Positions 1-7,212 of a stretch of 7,212 nt of DNA are shown in pieces. The position numbers and the translations under genes were made by a program. Position 1 is the first letter of the stretch, and every line of letters begins with the position of its first letter. This DNA comes from Pseudomonadota bacterium (GTDB lineage: Bacteria; Pseudomonadota; Alphaproteobacteria; Caulobacterales; Aquidulcibacteraceae), in NCBI GenBank assembly GCA_023461135.1, contig JAEWNX010000345.1, positions 1 to 7,212 on the forward strand. Direction: 5' to 3'. The notes under the pieces were generated by a model. It ran no database searches. It was given only the letters and a program-made list of their open reading frames with translations, and had not been told where the DNA came from.

Positions 1-278
1 CCGGAGGGCATGGGGCGGTGCACGGCATTGAAGCCGTGCGCGGGGCTGACGAAATAGTCCGGCGTCTTCGACGAACAACCGATGCCGGAGAATTTTGCCA
101 AACGATGCGGGGCGAGATCGATCTCGAAACAGGCCTGAATGATCGAAGCGCTGATCGAATCGTGTCCGCACCCTGCGCACAGCGTGGAAATACGGCCTTC
201 GTAATCGCGGCGCGTGAAGCCCAGCGCGTTCTTTTCGAGCGACGGGTGATGCAGCGACGGTTTGGCGATGTAGGTCAT
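1..278 (-). CDS. korB: 2-oxoacid:ferredoxin oxidoreductase beta subunit (KorB type), N-terminal part, cut by window edge
   Basis: The TPP- and [4Fe-4S]-binding beta subunit of a 2-oxoacid:ferredoxin oxidoreductase, most likely for 2-oxoglutarate (2-oxoglutarate + CoA to succinyl-CoA + CO2 + reduced ferredoxin), acting in the cytoplasm with the alpha subunit. About 92 N-terminal residues are visible; the rest lies beyond position 1. The start ATG (276-278) overlaps the korA stop as ATGA, so the two are probably translationally coupled. Visible motifs are CAGCGH (residues 34-39; Cys34 and Cys37 are expected cluster ligands) and GIGCSSKTP (65-73; Cys68 a third ligand), both typical of this family. 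The TPP/Mg motif and the fourth cysteine would be off the edge. An oddity is HRP at residues 87-89, where I expect HGR from related proteins. Substrate specificity cannot be proved from this fragment; another 2-oxoacid is possible. Confidence 0.9.
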   Translation of the reverse strand, partial: MTYIAKPSLHHPSLEKNALGFTRRDYEGRISTLCAGCGHDSISASIIQACFEIDLAPHRLAKFSGIGCSSKTPDYFVSPAHGFNAVHRPMPS

Positions 279-2107
279 TCGGCGTTCTCGCGCAGCGTGG
301 CTTGGCCCGCTTTGAGCTTTTCGGTGATGTCTTTGATGATGAAGCGGGCCGAGATCGGCGAGCCGTCATAGTGCAGCACGGAGACGAGCCGCGCCGGATG
401 CACGCCGCCTTCGTTGACCAGCAGCGACCTTAGCTGCGCGTCGCGGTTCTGCTCGACGACGAAAACCTGTTCGTGATCGCGGATGAAGGCGAACACGTCG
501 TCGCAGAAGGGGAACGCGCGGACGCGCATGGCGTCGAGATGAATGCCGCGCGACTCGAACCTGGCCAGCGCCTCCTCCATCGCGGGATCGGTAGAGCCGA
601 AATAGATAACGCCATCGGGCGTGCGTTTGCTGGCCTTCTTGGCGACCGGCGCGGGCACGTGGGACTTCATCGTCTCCCATTTGCGCAACAGGCGCTCCAT
701 GCCTTCGGTGTAGTCCTCGCCGCGCTCGGAATAGCGGGCGTCCTTGTCGTGCGACGAACCGCGGGTGAAATAGCTGCCCTTGGTCGGGTGCGTTCCGGGA
801 TAGGTGCGGTACGGCACGGCATCGCCATCGACGTCACGGTAGCGGCCGAACGGCACGCCCTGCTCCAGATGCTCATACGTCAGCACCTTGCCGCGGTTGA
901 GCTTGCGGGCGGCGTCCCACTTGAACGGCGGGGTCAGCCATTCCTGCATGCCGATGTCGAGTTCGAGCATGACGAACACGGTGGTCTGGAAGAAATCCGC
1001 GAGATCGAACGCTTGCGCCGCGAACTCGAACGCTTCGGTCGGGTTTGCGGGAAACAGCATCGGATGCTTGGTGTCGCCGTGGCTGGCGTACGCGGCGAGC
1101 ATCAAGTCCGATTGCTGCGTGCGCGTCGGCATGCCGGTGGAAGGACCGCCGCGCTGCACGTCGAAGATCACGGCGGGGACTTCCGCGTAATACGAGAAGC
1201 CGACGAACTCGTTCATAAGCGAGATGCCGGGACCGGAGGTGCAAGTGAACGCCCGAGAACCGGCCCAGCCGGCGCCCAAGACCATGCCGATCGAAGCAAT
1301 CTCGTCCTCGGCCTGCACGATGGCGTAACGCTTTTTGCCGTCGGGCCCCGTGCGCAGCGCGCGGCAGTGCTTCTCGAACCCTTCGGCCAGCGATGTGGAC
1401 GGCGTGATCGGATACCAGGCGCAGAAGGTTGCGCCGCCATAGACCGCGCCGAGCGCAGCCGCATCGTTGCCCTCGACAAAGATACGGTCGCCGACCTTGT
1501 CGGACTTGCGCACCTTGAGGGCGATCGGCGCCAGGTGCTTCTCCGCATACTGCCGGCCCAACTCGAACGCCTTGAGGTTCGGCTGGATCAGCTTGTCCTT
1601 GCCCTTGAACTCTTCGCCGACGAGCTGTTTCACCACCTCGACATCGAGGCCGATCAGGTGCGCGAGCACGCCCACATAGCAGATGTTCTTGAAGAGCTGG
1701 CGCTGGCGGGGATCGGCGAATTCGGACGCGATCAGTTCGGTGAGCGGCGCGCCGATTACGGTGATGTCATCGCGGAATTTCGCGGCCGGCAGGGGCTTCG
1801 AGGAATCGTAGAGCAGATAACCGCCCGGCTCGATGCCTTTGACGTCGGCGTCCCAGGTCTGCGGGTTCATCGCCACCATGAGGTCGACGCCGCCCCGGCG
1901 GCCGAGCCAGCCGGCCTCGCTGAGACGCACCTCGTACCAGGTCGGCAGGCCCTGAATGTTGGACGGGAAGATGTTGCGGGCGCCCACGGGCACGCCCATG
2001 CGCAGGATCACCTTCGCGAGCAGCCCGTTCGCGCTCGCCGAACCCGATCCGTTCACATTGGCGAATTTGACAACGAAATCGTTGGTCGCGGCCAGCGGCT
2101 TAGCCAT
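275..2107 (-). CDS. korA: 2-oxoacid:ferredoxin oxidoreductase alpha subunit (KorA type, fused gamma-alpha domains)
   Basis: A 610-residue alpha subunit of a KorAB-type 2-oxoacid:ferredoxin oxidoreductase. An N-terminal gamma-type domain covers roughly residues 10-190 (FVVKFANVNGSGSASANGLL at 11-30, the usual opening of this family). The pyrimidine-binding alpha domain follows from about 210, with YPITPSTSLAE (232-242), QAEDEIASIGMVLGAGWAG (265-283), TSGPGISLMNE (290-300) and GGPSTGMPTRTQQSDL (320-335). The C-terminal TKC-like domain covers roughly 498-590. Length is normal for the fused form, which is common in bacteria and includes the Mycobacterium enzyme. I chose the ATG at 2105-2107. The frame stays open upstream to 2290, but the extra 61 residues are low-complexity, overlap the preceding gene and lie outside the family. 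The Shine-Dalgarno is poor: AGAGG lies about 15 nt upstream, inside an imperfect palindrome. The gene overlaps korB by 4 bases. 2-Oxoglutarate is the likeliest substrate, but pyruvate or another 2-oxoacid is not excluded. Confidence 0.93.
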   Translation of the reverse strand: MAKPLAATNDFVVKFANVNGSGSASANGLLAKVILRMGVPVGARNIFPSNIQGLPTWYEVRLSEAGWLGRRGGVDLMVAMNPQTWDADVKGIEPGGYLLYDSSKPLPAAKFRDDITVIGAPLTELIASEFADPRQRQLFKNICYVGVLAHLIGLDVEVVKQLVGEEFKGKDKLIQPNLKAFELGRQYAEKHLAPIALKVRKSDKVGDRIFVEGNDAAALGAVYGGATFCAWYPITPSTSLAEGFEKHCRALRTGPDGKKRYAIVQAEDEIASIGMVLGAGWAGSRAFTCTSGPGISLMNEFVGFSYYAEVPAVIFDVQRGGPSTGMPTRTQQSDLMLAAYASHGDTKHPMLFPANPTEAFEFAAQAFDLADFFQTTVFVMLELDIGMQEWLTPPFKWDAARKLNRGKVLTYEHLEQGVPFGRYRDVDGDAVPYRTYPGTHPTKGSYFTRGSSHDKDARYSERGEDYTEGMERLLRKWETMKSHVPAPVAKKASKRTPDGVIYFGSTDPAMEEALARFESRGIHLDAMRVRAFPFCDDVFAFIRDHEQVFVVEQNRDAQLRSLLVNEGGVHPARLVSVLHYDGSPISARFIIKDITEKLKAGQATLRENAE

Positions 2108-2225
2108 GGTTTGAAAGCGGCGCCTCTTTAGCCCGTGCGTTTTGGCGGCCGATCCGCCTCGGGCCGTCCTCAATAGCGGTTCGCGACTGGCAAATGAAGA
2201 GCGCCTAGCGCCCAATAAGGAGGTG
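2108..2225. other. 118-bp intergenic gap upstream of korA
   Basis: This gap separates the peptidase stop from the korA start. It holds no convincing gene. It contains the imperfect palindrome at 2114-2129 and a short GGCGG/CCGCC hairpin at 2144-2158 (5-bp stem, 5-nt loop). No T-run follows on the minus strand, so there is no evident intrinsic terminator and read-through into korA is plausible. The best promoter-like match on the minus strand, TTCATT then 17 nt then TATTGA, is only 3 of 6 in each box, so I do not call it. Whether korA has its own promoter is open. Confidence 0.5.
2114..2129. promoter_or_regulatory. Imperfect 16-bp palindrome just upstream of korA
   Basis: The plus strand reads AAAGCGGCGCCTCTTT, a self-complementary 16-mer with one mismatched pair, centred on GGCGCC and lying 6 nt upstream of the korA start codon. 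On the korA mRNA it spans the only AGAGG-like ribosome-binding element, so it could be an operator or a small structure affecting translation. Its outer arms resemble the perfect palindrome at 3416-3429. Function is inferred only; chance is possible in GC-rich DNA. Confidence 0.3.
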
Positions 2226-2984
2226 TCAGCCGGTGAGGAAGCTTTCGGCTGGAGCCTCGGCGGCCTCGCCCCGGCGCCGCTCGGGCCCACTGAACACGAT
2301 CGCGGCGTTCTCGAAATGCTCGCGGTACCGGTTGAGCTTGTCGAAGCTGATGGTGCGATACCCCATCACCGGTTCGACCACGACGAACTTGCCTTCCTCG
2401 TAGCCCACGACGACCAGATAGTGGTCCACAAGCGCCAGGTCGGCCAGCTCCGATACCCTGCCCGCCCGATAGATGAGCGTATTTCGCAGAAAGCCGACGA
2501 CGGGGATGTCGCCGCCCGGCAACTGACGCTGTTGCACGTAGATTGAGGGCAAGCGCACCGGCACAAGCACTGGCCGGCCGCGCTCCAGCTCCTGGGTGAG
2601 TTGTTGGTCTGAAAGCCGGACTGCGCTCGCGAGCAGGCCGTTGGCCTGCGCAATGGTCATCAGCTCGGCCATGGAATAGCCGGAGGGGCTGCGGGGCGGC
2701 GTCTGCCGGTAGAGAGCCTCGCCGTCCAGCGTGCCCGGTCCACGCCAGTAATTCACGACGCTCGCTAGAGCGTGCGCGCCGCATGAGGGCCCGGCGGTCT
2801 GCCGGTCATGCACGACCGGGAGCACCAGCGCCTCAGGAGACTGTAATGTGCGGTCAAACACCTCAAAGCTGTTGCTGCCTGTGCTTCCGGCAAACGCTCC
2901 CACGGTCGAAACCGGCGTGAGAGCGCAGCCGCCTGCGCACAGGGTCAGCAACAGCAGATTGAGGCGCGCAATGCGCCCGAGCAT
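2226..2984 (-). CDS. C39-like cysteine peptidase, predicted lipoprotein
   Basis: A 252-residue predicted lipoprotein with a papain-like C39 peptidase domain. Residues 1-20 form a lipoprotein signal: basic start, hydrophobic LLLLTL, then AGGC with Cys20 as the lipidated residue. The -3 position is Ala rather than the commoner Leu, so the lipobox is slightly weak. The catalytic region starts at residue 61 with RQTAGPSCGAHALASVVNYW (oxyanion Gln62, nucleophile Cys68), and DHYLVVVGY supplies His188. The third catalytic position appears to be Glu204 (VVVEP), where C39 proteins usually have Asp. There is no ABC-transporter part and no C-terminal TPR region, so it is a stand-alone peptidase domain, closest in arrangement to the PA2778-type family. 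The ATG at 2982-2984 is chosen because it begins the signal peptide and shares a base with the upstream stop (TAATG), implying coupled translation with the small membrane protein. An upstream in-frame extension to 3044 would bury the signal. Substrate unknown. Confidence 0.8.
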   Translation of the reverse strand: MLGRIARLNLLLLTLCAGGCALTPVSTVGAFAGSTGSNSFEVFDRTLQSPEALVLPVVHDRQTAGPSCGAHALASVVNYWRGPGTLDGEALYRQTPPRSPSGYSMAELMTIAQANGLLASAVRLSDQQLTQELERGRPVLVPVRLPSIYVQQRQLPGGDIPVVGFLRNTLIYRAGRVSELADLALVDHYLVVVGYEEGKFVVVEPVMGYRTISFDKLNRYREHFENAAIVFSGPERRRGEAAEAPAESFLTG

Positions 2985-3298
2985 TAATCGGCGACAGCGA
3001 CCGCGATCACGATCACGCCGACCAGAATGCCGATCCAGATCCACTGGTTGTCGGTGATGCCGGCTTGATACTGCTCGGCCTCTTCAGCCGACAGGACGCG
3101 GATCTCATAGCCCTGCGCTTGCAGGTCCATCGCGCGTTGGGTGGCCGCGGCGTCGAGCCCATATTGTTGCAGCTCATCGCTCGAGAAACTTTGCGGCGCG
3201 GCAGTGCGGAATTGCGCCGGTTCTTGCGCGTAGGCCGCGGGTGCGGCCATCGAGACCAGTGCGAACGAAAGCGCAATAGCGCTGACAAGTGACTTCAT
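2984..3298 (-). CDS. Small exported protein with C-terminal membrane segment (possibly PA2779-like)
   Basis: A 104-residue protein of unknown function. Residues 1-24 look like a Sec signal peptide (Lys2, hydrophobic core, cleavage after AYA24). A charged, Gln/Ala/Glu-rich middle part (about 25-84) contains GYEIRVLSAEEAEQY (63-77), and a strongly hydrophobic segment (WIWIGILVGVIVIAVAV, 86-102) ends the protein with Ala-Asp. After signal removal it would be anchored by its C-terminus with the middle part outside the cytoplasm. The ATG at 3296-3298 has a good ribosome-binding site (AAGGGGA, 6 nt spacer) and opens the signal peptide, which favours it over the in-frame start at 3331. Its stop overlaps the start of the C39-like lipoprotein. 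Pairing of a small secreted protein with such a peptidase recalls the PA2779/PA2778 families, but residue-level similarity to PA2779 is weak by eye. There is no double-glycine motif, so it is not an obvious C39 substrate. Confidence 0.75.
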   Translation of the reverse strand: MKSLVSAIALSFALVSMAAPAAYAQEPAQFRTAAPQSFSSDELQQYGLDAAATQRAMDLQAQGYEIRVLSAEEAEQYQAGITDNQWIWIGILVGVIVIAVAVAD

Positions 3299-3304
3299 GG
3301 TGGT

Positions 3305-3311
3305 TCCCCTT
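3305..3311 (-). promoter_or_regulatory. Ribosome-binding site of the small membrane protein gene
   Basis: AAGGGGA on the minus strand lies 6 nt before the ATG at 3296-3298. It is a strong Shine-Dalgarno at the right distance and decides for this start over the longer reading frame beginning at 3331. Confidence 0.75.
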
Positions 3312-3330
3312 CGGGTTCGTCCCAATGACA

Positions 3331-3347
3331 AGGGTCAAATTGGCCCT
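3331..3347. promoter_or_regulatory. 17-bp inverted repeat in the leader of the envelope module
   Basis: AGGGTCAAATTGGCCCT is self-complementary around a central A, with one T-G mismatch. It ends 33 bp before the small-protein start codon, a position suited to an operator near the promoter or in the 5' leader. No regulator gene is in the window. Function is inferred. Confidence 0.3.
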
Positions 3348-3415
3348 GCTACTGCCGGGCCCGCTGACCCTGCCCCAACGCGGGCGACGGTACTGTGTTC
3401 CGGAAGGGGACCGGT

Positions 3416-3429
3416 CGAAAGCGCTTTCG
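3416..3429. promoter_or_regulatory. Perfect 14-bp palindrome
   Basis: CGAAAGCGCTTTCG is a perfect palindrome without a loop, 26 bp downstream of the korC-like stop and about 120 bp upstream of the small membrane protein gene. A loop-free dyad suits a dimeric DNA-binding protein better than an RNA hairpin. The inner AAGCGCTT recurs at 5352-5359. No regulator is identified. Confidence 0.35.
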
Positions 3430-3454
3430 TGTGAACTAACGTTAACGCACACGC

Positions 3455-5287
3455 CTAGTCAGCTATCGCGCGCTCGCGCGCCGGGGGAGCCGCTTGTGAG
3501 GCGCACCCTGCCTGGGTGATGTCCAGGTAGAATTTCTGCATGTCCCACGCGCCCGTCGGGCAGCGCTCGGCGCACAGACCGCAGTGCAGGCAGACGTCCT
3601 CGTCCTTGGCCATGATGCGGCCAGTCTTGAGGCCGTCCTGGATGTAGAGGTCCTGCGTGAGGTTGAGCGCCGGCGCATTGAGCCGCTCACGCAGCTCTGT
3701 TTCTTCGCCGTTCTCGGTGAACGTGATGCAGTCCATCGGGCAGATGTCGACGCACGCATCGCACTCGATGCAGAGTTCGGCCGCGAACACCGTCTGCACG
3801 TCGCAGTTCAAGCAGCGCTGCGCTTCCTTGTAGCCCAGCAGCGGATCGAAGCCCTTCTCGACCTCGATCTTCACGTTGCGCAGCGCGACATCCGGCTCGA
3901 CCAGCGGCACCTTGTAGCGAAGATCAAGCGTGACGTCGTTGTCATAGGCCCATTCGTGGATGCCCATCTTGGTGGAGAGCATCGACACGCCGGGCGGCAG
4001 GCGCTCGCGCACATCCTGGCCGGTGAGCAGCAGATCTATCGACACGGCTGCATCGTGCCCGTGCGCGACGGCCCAGATGATGTTCTTCGGGCCGAAGGCG
4101 GCGTCGCCGCCGAAAAACACGTTCGGGATCGAAGACTGCATCGTGATCGGATCGACGACGGGCATATCCCATTTGTCGAACGTCATGCCGAGGTCGCGTT
4201 CGATCCACGGGAAGGCGTTCTCCTGGCCGACGGCCATCAGCACGTCGTCGCACTCATAGTGCACATCCGGCTCGCCGGTCGGGACGAGCTTCTTGCGGCC
4301 GCCCTCTTCCACCCAGTGCATCTTGGTGAACCAGACGCCCGTGAGCTTGCCGTTTTCGCTCGTGAACTCGCGCGGGTTGAGGAAATTGATGATCGGAATG
4401 CCTTCGTGCTGGGCGTCTTCCTTCTCCCAGGGGGAAGCCTTCATCTCGTCGAAACCCGAACGCACGATCACCTTCACGTCCTCGCCGCCGAGGCGGCGCG
4501 AGGTGCGGCAGCAGTCCATGGCGGTGTTGCCGCCGCCCAGCACGATCACGCGCTTGCCGATCTTGTCGACGTGCTCGAACGAAACGCTCGATAGCCAGTC
4601 GATGCCGATATGGACGTTCGCCTTCGCCTCCTCCTGGCCAGGCAGCTTCAGGTCGCGGCCCCGCGGCGCGCCGGTGCCGACGAAAACAGCGTCCCAGCGT
4701 TGGGCGAGGAAGCTCTTCAGCGAATCGATGCGCTCGCCGAAGTGCGTCACCGGCTCATACCGGAGGATATAATTGACCTCTTCGTCGATCACGCTCTCGG
4801 GCAGACGGAAACGCGGAATTTGCGTGCGGATCATGCCGCCGCCCTTGGCGTCGGCGTCGAAGATGTGGACCTCGTAGCCGAGCGGCAGGAGGTCGCGCGC
4901 CACGGTGAGCGAGGCCGGCCCCGCACCGATGCACGCCACGCGTTTGCCGTTCTTCTTCGCCGCCTTCGCCGGCAGGCGCGCTTCGATATCGCCTTTGTTG
5001 TCGGCGGCGACGCGCTTGAGGCGGCAGATCGCCACCGGCTCGGGCTTATTGGTCTCGGATTTCTCGACCCGGCCGCGCCGGCACGCCGGCTCGCACGGCC
5101 GATCGCAGGTGCGCCCGAGAATCCCCGGAAACACGTTCGACTTCCAATTGATCATGTAGGCGTCGGCGTAACGCTGCGCGGCGATGAGGCGGATGTATTC
5201 CGGCACCGGCGTGTGCGCTGGACACGCCCACTGGCAGTCCACGACTTTGTGGAAATAGTCCGGATTGCGGATGTCGGTCGGCTTCAA
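3455..5287 (-). CDS. korC: GltD-like FAD/NAD(P)H oxidoreductase fused to a 2[4Fe-4S] ferredoxin domain (KorC-like)
   Basis: A 610-residue iron-sulfur flavoprotein. The N-terminus has a GltD/DPYD-type cluster domain (Cys18, 22, 61, 65, 69, 88). It is followed by an FAD Rossmann motif (IGAGPASLTVARDL, 120-133), an NAD(P)H-binding motif (VLGGGNTAMDCC, 249-260) and the closing FAD motif GGDAAFGPKNIIWAV (393-407). A C-terminal bacterial-type ferredoxin domain has CIECDACVDICP (506-517) and CLHCGLCAERCP (566-577). This matches a subunit passing electrons between 2-oxoacid oxidoreductase clusters and NAD(P), as in the three-subunit 2-oxoglutarate:NADP+ oxidoreductase of Azoarcus/Thauera. The korC name is by that analogy. 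The start codon is TTG (5285-5287), supported by ACAGGAG 6 nt upstream and an in-frame stop 24 nt upstream with no ATG between; the family's N-terminal cysteines need this start. The envelope module separates it from korA. A glutamate-synthase small subunit or another NAD(P)H:ferredoxin role is the main alternative; no GltB-like gene is present. Confidence 0.85.
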   Translation of the reverse strand: MKPTDIRNPDYFHKVVDCQWACPAHTPVPEYIRLIAAQRYADAYMINWKSNVFPGILGRTCDRPCEPACRRGRVEKSETNKPEPVAICRLKRVAADNKGDIEARLPAKAAKKNGKRVACIGAGPASLTVARDLLPLGYEVHIFDADAKGGGMIRTQIPRFRLPESVIDEEVNYILRYEPVTHFGERIDSLKSFLAQRWDAVFVGTGAPRGRDLKLPGQEEAKANVHIGIDWLSSVSFEHVDKIGKRVIVLGGGNTAMDCCRTSRRLGGEDVKVIVRSGFDEMKASPWEKEDAQHEGIPIINFLNPREFTSENGKLTGVWFTKMHWVEEGGRKKLVPTGEPDVHYECDDVLMAVGQENAFPWIERDLGMTFDKWDMPVVDPITMQSSIPNVFFGGDAAFGPKNIIWAVAHGHDAAVSIDLLLTGQDVRERLPPGVSMLSTKMGIHEWAYDNDVTLDLRYKVPLVEPDVALRNVKIEVEKGFDPLLGYKEAQRCLNCDVQTVFAAELCIECDACVDICPMDCITFTENGEETELRERLNAPALNLTQDLYIQDGLKTGRIMAKDEDVCLHCGLCAERCPTGAWDMQKFYLDITQAGCASQAAPPARERAIAD

Positions 5288-5293
5288 GCGGCG

Positions 5294-5300
5294 CTCCTGT
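5294..5300 (-). promoter_or_regulatory. Ribosome-binding site fixing the TTG start of the korC-like gene
   Basis: ACAGGAG on the minus strand, with a 6-nt spacer to TTG at 5285-5287, is the best Shine-Dalgarno in this gap. With the in-frame TAG just upstream it makes TTG the only reasonable start. Confidence 0.7.
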
Positions 5301-5308
5301 CGGGCCGG

Positions 5309-5336
5309 AACCTACTCCACTGTCCGCTTCGTGCAA
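5309..5336 (-). promoter_or_regulatory. Weak candidate promoter for the korC-like gene
   Basis: On the minus strand TTGCAC (5331-5336) is followed after 16 nt by TAGGTT (5309-5314), which would start transcription about 15 nt before the TTG codon. The -35 box is fair (TTG plus A) and the -10 box poor. The inverted repeat CGTGC-N9-GCACG (5330-5348) overlaps the -35 box and could be an operator. This is a guess from position and partial consensus. Confidence 0.25.
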
Positions 5337-5380
5337 GCCGCCCGCACGCCTAAGCGCTTGATTGCGCAGGCGCGGCTGGC

Positions 5381-7212
<1,832 letters not shown>

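Larger units (their letters stand above)
3299..3454. other. 156-bp intergenic leader rich in palindromes
   Basis: This region lies between the korC-like stop and the small membrane protein gene. It must hold any promoter of the envelope module, but I find no convincing -35/-10 pair. It contains several self-complementary sites: AGGGTCAAATTGGCCCT (3331-3347, one T-G mismatch), CGGGCCCG (3355-3362), TTCCGGAA (3398-3405), CGAAAGCGCTTTCG (3416-3429) and TAACGTTA (3437-3444). No hairpin followed by a T-run is present on the minus strand, so no intrinsic terminator for the upstream gene is evident. No gene is seen in it. Confidence 0.5.
5288..5380. other. Divergent intergenic region between the korC-like and 5-oxoprolinase genes
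   Basis: About 93 bp must hold promoters for both directions. It contains the inverted repeat CGTGC/GCACG (5330-5334 and 5344-5348), the palindrome AAGCGCTT (5352-5359) and the korC-like ribosome-binding site. I see no clear plus-strand promoter. One regulator could act on both genes from here, which is inference. Confidence 0.5.

Noticed and set aside
18..371. 117-residue plus-strand frame at the left edge
   Set aside because: It is antisense to the korB start with its CAGCGH and GIGCSS motifs and to the korA 3' end.
473..2131. 552-residue open frame on the plus strand opposite korA
   Set aside because: It is antisense to a clearly recognisable KorA, rich in Arg, Ala, His and Glu as expected of a GC-rich shadow frame, and shows no family motif.
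2144..2158. Hairpin GGCGG/CCGCC as an intrinsic terminator before korA
   Set aside because: The stem is only 5 bp and the minus-strand transcript continues with A residues, not a U-run.
2108..2290. Longer KorA start at 2290 adding 61 residues
   Set aside because: The extension overlaps the end of the peptidase gene, is low-complexity, and precedes a normal family N-terminus at Met 2107.
2985..3044. Longer start of the C39-like protein at 3044
   Set aside because: It would place 20 charged residues before a clear lipoprotein signal and overlap the small membrane protein; the ATG at 2984 fits the TAATG coupling.
3584..5353. Two long plus-strand frames (3584-4594 and 4610-5353) opposite the korC-like gene
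   Set aside because: Both are antisense to a gene with intact cofactor and cysteine motifs; no recognisable domain and typical shadow composition.

Overview
The window is GC-rich and densely coding. It looks like a proteobacterial chromosome, most likely alphaproteobacterial; this is inferred from codon and base composition and the type of genes, not from a marker gene. No RNA gene, mobile element or CRISPR array is visible. The left edge cuts a korB-type gene and the right edge cuts a 5-oxoprolinase-type gene.

Layout. Five genes lie on the minus strand, read from right to left. The first (3455-5287) encodes a GltD-like FAD/NAD(P)H oxidoreductase fused to a 2[4Fe-4S] ferredoxin domain. After a 156-bp gap come a small exported protein with a C-terminal membrane segment (2984-3298) and a C39-like cysteine-peptidase lipoprotein (2226-2984). 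The stop and start codons of these two share one base (TAATG). After a further 118-bp gap come the alpha subunit (fused gamma+alpha domains, 275-2107) and the beta subunit (1-278, truncated) of a 2-oxoacid:ferredoxin oxidoreductase, which overlap as ATGA. On the plus strand, diverging from the first gene across about 93 bp, is an ATP-dependent 5-oxoprolinase/hydantoinase gene (5381 to the edge, truncated).

How the genes fit together. The alpha/beta pair is of the 2-oxoglutarate:ferredoxin oxidoreductase (KorAB) type, oxidatively decarboxylating a 2-oxoacid to an acyl-CoA and passing electrons to iron-sulfur clusters. The GltD/ferredoxin fusion is the kind of subunit that would link those electrons to NAD(P), as described for the three-subunit 2-oxoglutarate:NADP+ oxidoreductase of Azoarcus/Thauera. 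The 5-oxoprolinase makes glutamate, one transamination or dehydrogenation from 2-oxoglutarate, so a metabolic link is possible but inferred.

The least expected element is the envelope module (small membrane protein plus C39-like lipoprotein) sitting between korC-like and korA. Its role is unknown. The three intergenic gaps each carry a palindrome with an AAGCG/CGCTT-like core, which could be a shared operator but could also be chance.
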